Positions 29,964-35,732 of a stretch of DNA of 35,732 nucleotides are shown one piece after another. The stretch's first letter is position 1; every line of letters starts with the position of its first letter. The notes beneath the pieces were generated by a model. That model ran no database searches. It saw only the letters and a program-made list of their open reading frames with translations, and was not told the origin of the DNA. The stretch covers positions 1 through 35,732 of the forward strand of contig JADGJG010000157.1 of the NCBI GenBank assembly GCA_027596195.1, read 5' to 3'. The stretch comes from Podochytrium sp. JEL0797. Lineage: Eukaryota; Chytridiomycota; Chytridiomycetes; Chytridiales; Chytriomycetaceae. The position numbers were made by a program, and so were the translations under genes.

Positions 29964-31085
29964 ATGGGCCCAAATGAAACATCCCAGAAAATACTCACAC
30001 AAGTTCAAGATATGAACGAACGAAACGACCTATTGCGACTACCGTTTGCACTTTCGGCGGCAGCTACAACACCACGTCCTCAAGAGATGGTTGAACGTCA
30101 CCGAAACGGCATCTATACTCTAGAAGACCAGGAGCTCATGCGATTCGACAACAGAAAGTGGAAACGGATTCGTGCATTGGATATCAGGTACGCTCAAGCA
30201 AAAATATGATGTAAAACAACGAGATTGATTGGGTCGTTTAGATACGACTGTGGTACCATGTTCTTTGACGAAACGTTCCCAACAGAGCTTGAAGGGAAAT
30301 TGAGTAATTGGGTGTATTCTATGCGCATTCGGTCCGTGAACCAACTGCTTGCCAATCAACGAACCATTCTGGACTACTCACGCGTCTGGCGAAACGGAAT
30401 CACCGCTGTTTTGGTCGCGTGCGTCGTTCTCCTTTTGATCTTTATGCGGAATCGTTCTCCCGCGCTTTGCGTTTCAATCCTCATTGCCGCGGCGGTAATT
30501 TGGATGGCACTCCAAATGTCCATGGCCCTCCACCAACCAGCAGTCGAGCACGAGGTGAAATCCATGTGCAAATCATGGTCCGACAACGATACGCATCTGC
30601 ATTTGGGGTATATCTCAAGGCGCTACGCAATGCTCCCACCCACCAGCTTTTTCAACTCGCTCAAATACGTCTTCTTGCCGACCCAAGTCGAGTGGTCGAT
30701 TGTCATTCTCGAGAGCATCCCCGTGTTTCAATTTCGAGCACCGGAACGGACGTGTGAGACGATGGATTCGTTCGGGTCGCGCGTTTTGCCAGCGTATCTT
30801 CCTCCTTGGGATGCTACTCCCGCTCCAGAGTACGCGCCGACGCGAATTGATACGGGGGGCAGTATGGGGATTCGGGTGGAGAGGAGTGGTTTGACGAAAA
30901 TTCCCGAGGACGCAGAGTTGCCGTCGTGTATTGAAGTGGATGAGGGAGGGGAAGGAGCTTCGAATGGTGGATTTTTGACGTCTCACATTTCTCCGTATCG
31001 AATGAGGACGTCAGATAACCAAGCTGTAATGATCAACCCAGATTGCGATTTGTTTGCCGGGTTCGCAAGGAGCGAAACCGTTTGA
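29964..31085 (+). CDS. Erf4/GOLGA7-family membrane protein, array copy D, 355 aa
   Basis: Only intron 1 is present: exons 29964-30187 and 30242-31085, phase 2 as in the other copies. This is the clearest family member: 'RKWKRIRALDIRYDCGTMFF', 'FPTELEGKLSNWVYSMRIRS', 'VNQLLANQRT', two hydrophobic segments ('VLVACVVLLLIF', 'SILIAAAVIWMAL'), 'EVKSMCKSWS', 'HLHLGYISRR', 'EWSIVILESIPVF' and 'LPAYLPPWDATPAPEY'. The protein ends 'ARSETV', which fits a class I PDZ-binding tail (T at -2, V at 0); copy E ends alike. Tandem AATAAATAAA follows at ~31123. Confidence 0.75.
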
Positions 31086-31280
31086 CCCTCTTTTGTCATA
31101 TTTCATCGAAGCGATACCAAAATAAATAAAGCAGAATCGGTTTGTTTAACCCTTCAATAGCTTGTAGTTTTTTTGCCGGAGTCATGATTTCATTCAACCA
31201 CCCAGCCCCCAAGGCTGAAAACTATTTCTCGACTTTGGCCGCCTCCAGGTCACTAATACAACATTTAAATACAACAAAAT

Positions 31281-32245
31281 ATGAGTGATTTCAGTTTATT
31301 GTGGGACACACCGGAGCTGTCTGCGCCGGCCACTTCAGCTCCAATTCTGGCAGCCCCCCCGCCCCCCACCACACCTCCCGTCGCCCATGTTATCCAGTCG
31401 GCTCGTCAAATCTTCAGATTTCCGCAAATGGAGCAGGAGCTTATTCCAGCCCATAACCGAAAGTGGATGCGAATTGAAGTTTTGAACGTCAGGTTTGTGG
31501 GTTTGCTTCACGCTCAAAAATCGCCAACCCCTGACAGATTGCTCTGATTAGATACGACAAAGCACCCATGTTTTTTTTCAACGCTTATCAAGGCCCTCAA
31601 CGACCTCCTCGCCAGACAACCAACGGTTCTGGACTATTCTTGCGTCTGGCAGAACGCAATCACCGCCATTTTTGCCATCACAGTCACACTGCTTCTGGTG
31701 TGCATGGAAGACCGCTCTGCAACGACTTGTCTTGGTGTCCTGATCGTCTCAAGCGTGTTATGGATGGCCATTCAAATGATTTTGCTGTTGAATCAACCCA
31801 TGATGGAACAGCAAGTCAAGGCGCTCTGCAAATCTTGGTCCCCAAGATGATGTGCGCCTTGGATACATTTCTAGACGATCCGAGACCCTGCCACCCACAT
31901 CTTTCCTGAATTCTATCCGATATATGTTCCTCCCCGCCGAGATGGCCTGGTCCATTATAATTCTCGAAAACATCCATGTCTTCCACTTCTCGGAGGAGGA
32001 CCAAACATCGTCAATAATTCGCGTCCATTGCGTTGCCAGCATACCGCGCCGCATGGGATTCTACTCCTGCTCCGGAATACGTCTTGTTTCGAATTAACAT
32101 GCAGGCGACTGCAGCTATTTCGAACGGGCTCCAAAACATTCCGGATGGTTCCGAGTTGGAGATTCACAACCGAGTCCAAACTTCCGAGATACATAATGTT
32201 GAAATATACCCTGGATTATTATTTGAAAGGAGTGAAACGATTTGA
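31281..32245 (+). pseudogene. Erf4/GOLGA7-like copy E, core deleted and several frameshifts
   Basis: Exon 1 (31281-31494; 'RKWMRIEVLNVR') and its phase-2 intron are intact. Exon 2 starts 'YDKAPMFF', but a T8 run shifts the frame. About 20 residues that include the F-P-x-E-L-E-G-K-L core of copy D are missing, the sequence jumping to 'TLIKALNDLLARQPT'. Further shifts follow after 'CKSWSP' (before 'DVRLGYISRRSE') and before 'LPAYRAAWDSTPAPEY'. The end, 'LFERSETI', matches copy D's. Three shifts plus a core deletion point to a pseudogene of the D lineage. Confidence 0.7.
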
Positions 32246-32618
32246 CTAAATAAATGCATGAAATATTTCGGACGCATGTCCGAACTTGCCCCTGGACACC
32301 AAAAAAAGTATTCACCGCCTTCGTCTTCATGGCAGGCCCATATGATTTCGCGAATGTACTGTAAGTGCTTGCAGCTCATGCGACCCACGAGTTAATTTGC
32401 AAGCGCTGAGTCATTTTTGATGGACGCCGTTTGTGCACCAACCATCGCGGGTTCGACGATTTCCGGTATGGGGAAGGAACTCCCGAAATCGCCTTAGTAA
32501 ATAAATAATATCTCTCATTGTAATTTGTCACGAATCCGAAACGCGTCAAGTCATTCATTGTGACTCTTTCTTTCTGATAGCAAAAAAAAACTCCCCACAA
32601 CCAGGTCACTCTACCAGC
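32246..32618. other. Intergenic region with a short inverted repeat
   Basis: No gene seen. CGATTTCCGG at 32457 and CCCGAAATCG at 32482 form an imperfect ~9-bp stem with a ~15-nt loop. An A-run just before 32590 precedes the repeat-exon gene. Confidence 0.4.
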
Positions 32619-34553
32619 ATGTCAATCCTCAGTGAGCTCAAAAGAATCTTTGGGTGTTTCAAGGAAGATAAGAGCGATCAGAATATCGCAATGGTTTGTC
32701 CGCTTTATTTATTTGGCGGTGGCGTTCAACACAACTTGAGCTTATGACTTCGGTGAAGAATCAACAGGGTGGAGGGAATGCACCTGCCTCTGCGTTGGCC
32801 GCTCCCTCGAATCCAGTTGTCAAGAAGGCGAACGCTGCGACGGAAGAGGATGTAGCGGCTGCTACTGCCGCCTCGAGTGCTGCAAGTGCGACAGTGACTG
32901 ATGCCGCTACCACTGCTGCATCTGGCATTTCTAAAGCGACAAACAGTCTTGTCGATAGTGTTGGTACTGGAGTGGCCGACGCGCAAAAGAGCATTCAAAC
33001 GGGACTCGGCTCAAGTCGGGCCGATGCCTCAGGAACATCGCATTCTGCCCAGGCTCCAGTTGGTGCTGCAGTTGCTGGGTTGGCTGCCACTGCCACCGCG
33101 GTTGGCGCTGGTATCTTTGCCACAAAAGGTAGCGCCTTTCTGAATGCGATAGTATTGAACAGCTTGTTCCAGACGCGAGTGAATCAAAAGGAACCGATTC
33201 TACTGCCTTCAAAGAGCCAACATCGATTCTGGCTCCCGTTGTCGAAGCCGCGAATGCTACCAGTACGACTGTGACTGATGCCGCGACCACCGCTACTTCT
33301 GGCGTTTCTAACACGACAAAGAATGTCGTCGACACTGTTGGTACCGGAATGGCCGACGCGCAGAAGAGCATCCAAACGGGACTCGGCTCCAGTCGGGCAG
33401 AGGACTCAGGAGCGTCGCATTCTGTGCTGGCTCCAGTTGGTGCCGCGGTTGCTGGGTTGGCTGCCACTGCCACCGCTGTTGGCGCTGGTGTGTTTGCCAC
33501 AAACAAAGGTAACGACTTTCAGGATTTGATAGTATTTTAACAGCTTGTTTCAGACGCGAGTGAAGCGAAAGGAACCGATTCTGCCGCTGTCAAGGAGCCA
33601 ACATCCATTCTTGCACCCGTTGCCGAAGCTGCGAATGCTGCCAGTACGACTGTGGCCGATGCCGCGACCACCGCTGCTTCTGGTGTTTCTAACGCGACGA
33701 AGAATGTCGGCGACAGTGTTGGCGCTGGAGTGGCCGACGTGCAAAGCAAGATCCAAACGGGACTCGGCTCCAGTCAAGCAGATGAATCAGGAGCGTCGCA
33801 TTCTGTGCTGGCTCCAGTTGGTGCCGCGGTTGCTGGGTTGGCTGCCACTGCCACCGCTGTTGGCGCTGGTGTGTTTGCCACAAAAGGTAGCGCCTTTCTG
33901 AATGCGATAGTATTTAACAGCTTGTTCCAGACGCGAGTGGATCGAAAGAAACCGATTCTGCCGCTGTCAAGGAGCCAACATCCATTCTTGCACCCGTTAC
34001 CGAAGCCGCGAACGCTGCCAGTACGACTGTGACAGATGTCGCGAATAGTGCTGTTTCTGGCGTTTCTAACGCGACGAAGAATGTCGGCGACAGTGTTGGT
34101 GCTGGAGTGGCCAACGTGCAGAACAAGATCCAAATGGGACTGGGCTCCAGTGATGATGCAGGAGCGTCGCATTCTGTGCTGGCTCCAATTGGTGCCGCGG
34201 TTGCGGGCCTTGCTTCCACTGCCACCGCTGTTGGCGCTGGTATGTTTGCCACAAATGGTAACCAATTTTTAAGATTTGGTAGTAATTAACAGTTTGTTCC
34301 AGAAGCGAGTGAATCGAAAGGAACCGATTCTGCTGCCGTCAAAGAGCCTGTATCCATTCTGACTCCCGTTGCCGAAGCCGCGAATGCTGCCAGTACGACT
34401 GTGACCGATGCCGCGACCACCGCTGCTTCTGGCGTTTCTACCGCGACAAAGAATGTCGGCGACAGTGTTGGGGCTGGGGTGGGCGCACAGACACGCGAGG
34501 AGCTTGTGACGATTATTGACGAAACTGTGACGGAAATCACGACGTATTTGTAG
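32619..34553 (+). CDS. Protein built from five repeated exons: amphipathic 11-mer-like and hydrophobic segments, ~560 aa
   Basis: Exons are 32619-32693, 32768-33128, 33173-33508, 33554-33886, 33931-34257 and 34303-34553. All internal splice sites are phase 1, so each repeat exon is symmetric (336, 333 and 327 nt). The first exon is unique (MSILSELKRIFGCFKEDKSD). Each repeat reads 'DASESKGTDSAAVKEPTSIL', an Ala/Thr/Ser/Val stretch ('VTDAATTAASGVSNATKNV' then 'GDSVGAGVADVQ') with 11-residue periodicity like LEA or perilipin-type amphipathic helices, and a hydrophobic 'GAAVAGLAATATAVGAGVFA'. The last repeat is cut short and ends 'DETVTEITTYL'. Membrane or lipid-surface binding is a guess. The second exon could instead start at 32741. 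Confidence 0.7.
32768..34553 (+). repeat. Tandem exon-intron repeat, about five units of ~380 bp
   Basis: Each unit comprises a ~330-nt exon and a 44-45 nt intron. The introns at 33129-33172 and 33887-33930 are nearly identical, differing by one base in my reading; those at 33509-33553 and 34258-34302 are diverged relatives that keep the branch-like TTAACAG and the TTGTTYCAG end. The unit boundary coincides with the splice sites. Confidence 0.85.
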
Positions 34554-34625
34554 CCGTTTTTGGTCTTCCCCTAGCATGGCTTTTTGTATGATTGAAAATG
34601 AAATGTATTTGTGCTTTAATGATTA

Positions 34626-35390
34626 TTAATCTGCACGAGTGCAAAAAAACCCTTTTCCATCATATAAACTAGACCCGTTCGAATGCAAAATCAGCGACAA
34701 ATTGTACGCGGCTTCCTTAACGGGCTAATCAAAAAGCGATTGTCAATTGATTCCCAGTCGCAAGATCCGCGGCGAAAAAAATTAATTCAAGCTTACCCAC
34801 AACCCCGTTCCATCCTCTGCAGGCTTCAACACGCGCTCATAATACTCGACCGCCAGATGGTTCAACCCGAGTTGATGGAACGCTAGCCCGATATTGTACA
34901 ACGCTTCGGGAGTCGATCCGACATTTCTTCGTATTGGTATAGGAAAGTGAATGCCTGCAGGATGCGTTCGTGGCGGTTGTCGATACGTCGTTGTATGGCC
35001 CAATGGAGGCATGCGAGTCCCACAAAAAAAATTTATGAGGGGATCACGGGGGCTCATTTTGTAGGCCGCGAGGTAGTATTCTGCAAGAGTGAAGGGGTGA
35101 GCGTTGAAAATCCAGGCAATCGAAAATGGGAGATGTCAAAATACTTAACTGAGAGCTGACGCGTAAGATCGAGCAGAGAAGATAATGTGGCCGTACAGAA
35201 CGAGCAAGATTGGGTTCTTTAAAAGGGTTGCCAGTTGCAGAAGTGGCGTTAGTTGTCCAGAAAAAGTCATAATGGGCACCAAGGCCATGTACTCTTCCGT
35301 GATGGTCATGCCTAAGCAGCGCGTGAAGGCTGAACTTGGCTTTTGGCTTGGTAACCTCCCGAATAGGGCAATTAATTTTGTTGTGCTCAC
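34626..35390 (-). CDS. TFC4: TFIIIC subunit tau131/TFC4 (GTF3C3), C-terminal exons, frameshifted, 5' end unresolved
   Basis: Recognised exons (minus): 35150 upward to at least ~35250, 35080-34797 and 34723-34626. They encode the TPR-rich end of the RNA polymerase III factor TFIIIC: 'NPILLVLYGHIIFSARSYAS', 'YYLAAYKMSPRDPLINFF', 'GLACLHWAIQRRIDNRHERI', 'QAFTFLYQYEE', 'ALYNIGLAFHQLGLNHLAVE' and 'EAAYNLSLIL'. The frame is broken twice in the middle exon: at an A8/T8 run (35024-35031, one base too many) and near 34915 (one base short). Because this gene is normally single-copy and essential, assembly error seems more likely than loss. Upstream exons could not be placed. Confidence 0.75.
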
Positions 35391-35732
35391 GTGTGGTCGA
35401 GTGTCTTTTTAAACTTAATAATATTCTAATGTAGAAATGGCTGCTCTCTCTGCCTGTCGTTGCCGAAGCCTCTGTGGAAGCGGCAGCAGCGGACGACGTG
35501 CGATACACATCTTTAGCAGCTCTCTCAATGAAGGTTGGAGGCGTTCCGATGTTTCCCCCTACATTAGTGGGCCTCAGTTCTAAACCGAGGTTTTCTGAAG
35601 AAAGAGAGATGCGCCTCGAGAAGACACAAATAGTGGGTCTCAGTTCTTGTTGGCGATTTTTCAAGTTTCCTGAAAGTGTCTTCAGCCACTTCGAGAAAGA
35701 ATGTGATTGGCTCCGGCGTATCAAAAATCTTT
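35391..35732. other. Window end, probably further TFC4 exons; short direct repeat
   Basis: A minus-strand frame is open across most of this stretch ('ERAAKDVYRTSSAAAASTEA'), but I cannot tie it to known TFC4 sequence. The motif TAGTGGGYCTCAGTTCT occurs twice, near 35567 and 35631. Confidence 0.3.

Noticed and set aside
32440..32480. Possible tRNA T-arm (GGGTTCGA)
   Set aside because: The bases around it do not pair as a T stem and no acceptor or anticodon stem could be drawn; only an imperfect hairpin remains.

Overview
The window looks like nuclear DNA of a zoosporic (flagellated) fungus, most likely a chytrid. Genes are dense, on both strands, and split by short GT-AG introns of mostly 44-85 nt. 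Fungal housekeeping genes (SDH assembly factor, Rex-type exonuclease, TFIIIC tau131, Erf4-like proteins, RhoGAP) sit beside flagellar genes: dynein regulatory complex subunit DRC3 and a large IQ-motif protein with THEG-like repeats. I found no rRNA, tRNA, CRISPR array or transposase. Gene models were assembled by hand from splice signals, reading-phase bookkeeping and alignment between paralogs inside the window.

Region 1 (1-9030) is a decayed tandem array of homeobox genes on the minus strand, in at least five copies. Only the copy at 1126-2217 keeps a whole homeodomain. Two copies keep only the recognition-helix codons, one has no homeobox, and one runs off the window. A ~715-bp, essentially identical direct repeat (457-1171 and 7270-7984) brackets a pair of paralogous, oppositely oriented multi-pass membrane protein genes. 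The plus-strand one (5508-6487) is intact; the minus-strand one (3203-4205) carries TGA where its sister has Trp, plus a frameshift.

Region 2 (9040-25775) is ordinary gene-rich DNA: IQ/THEG-like protein, small secreted GPI-type protein, RhoGAP, SDHAF1/Sdh6, SYLF (Ysc84)-like protein, four-TM lipidated protein, DEDDh exonuclease with a Lys/Ser tail, mitochondrial SSB, DRC3, snapin-like protein, a second SSB-like gene, and an F-box-like protein with plant-type LRRs.

Region 3 (25909-32245) is a five-gene tandem array that I assign to the Erf4/GOLGA7 family (partner subunits of DHHC palmitoyltransferases): three intact members and two broken ones, with different intron sets and one GC-AG intron. 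Region 4 (32619-34553) is a gene built from five repeated exons separated by near-identical 44-45 nt introns. It encodes alternating amphipathic and Gly/Ala-rich hydrophobic segments. The right end holds the C-terminal exons of TFIIIC tau131/TFC4.

Caution: three conserved genes that should be functional (DRC3, TFC4, RhoGAP) contain apparent single-base indels or a stop, two of the indels in homopolymers. Some broken genes may therefore be assembly errors. The homeobox deletions and Erf4 copy E are too large for that explanation.
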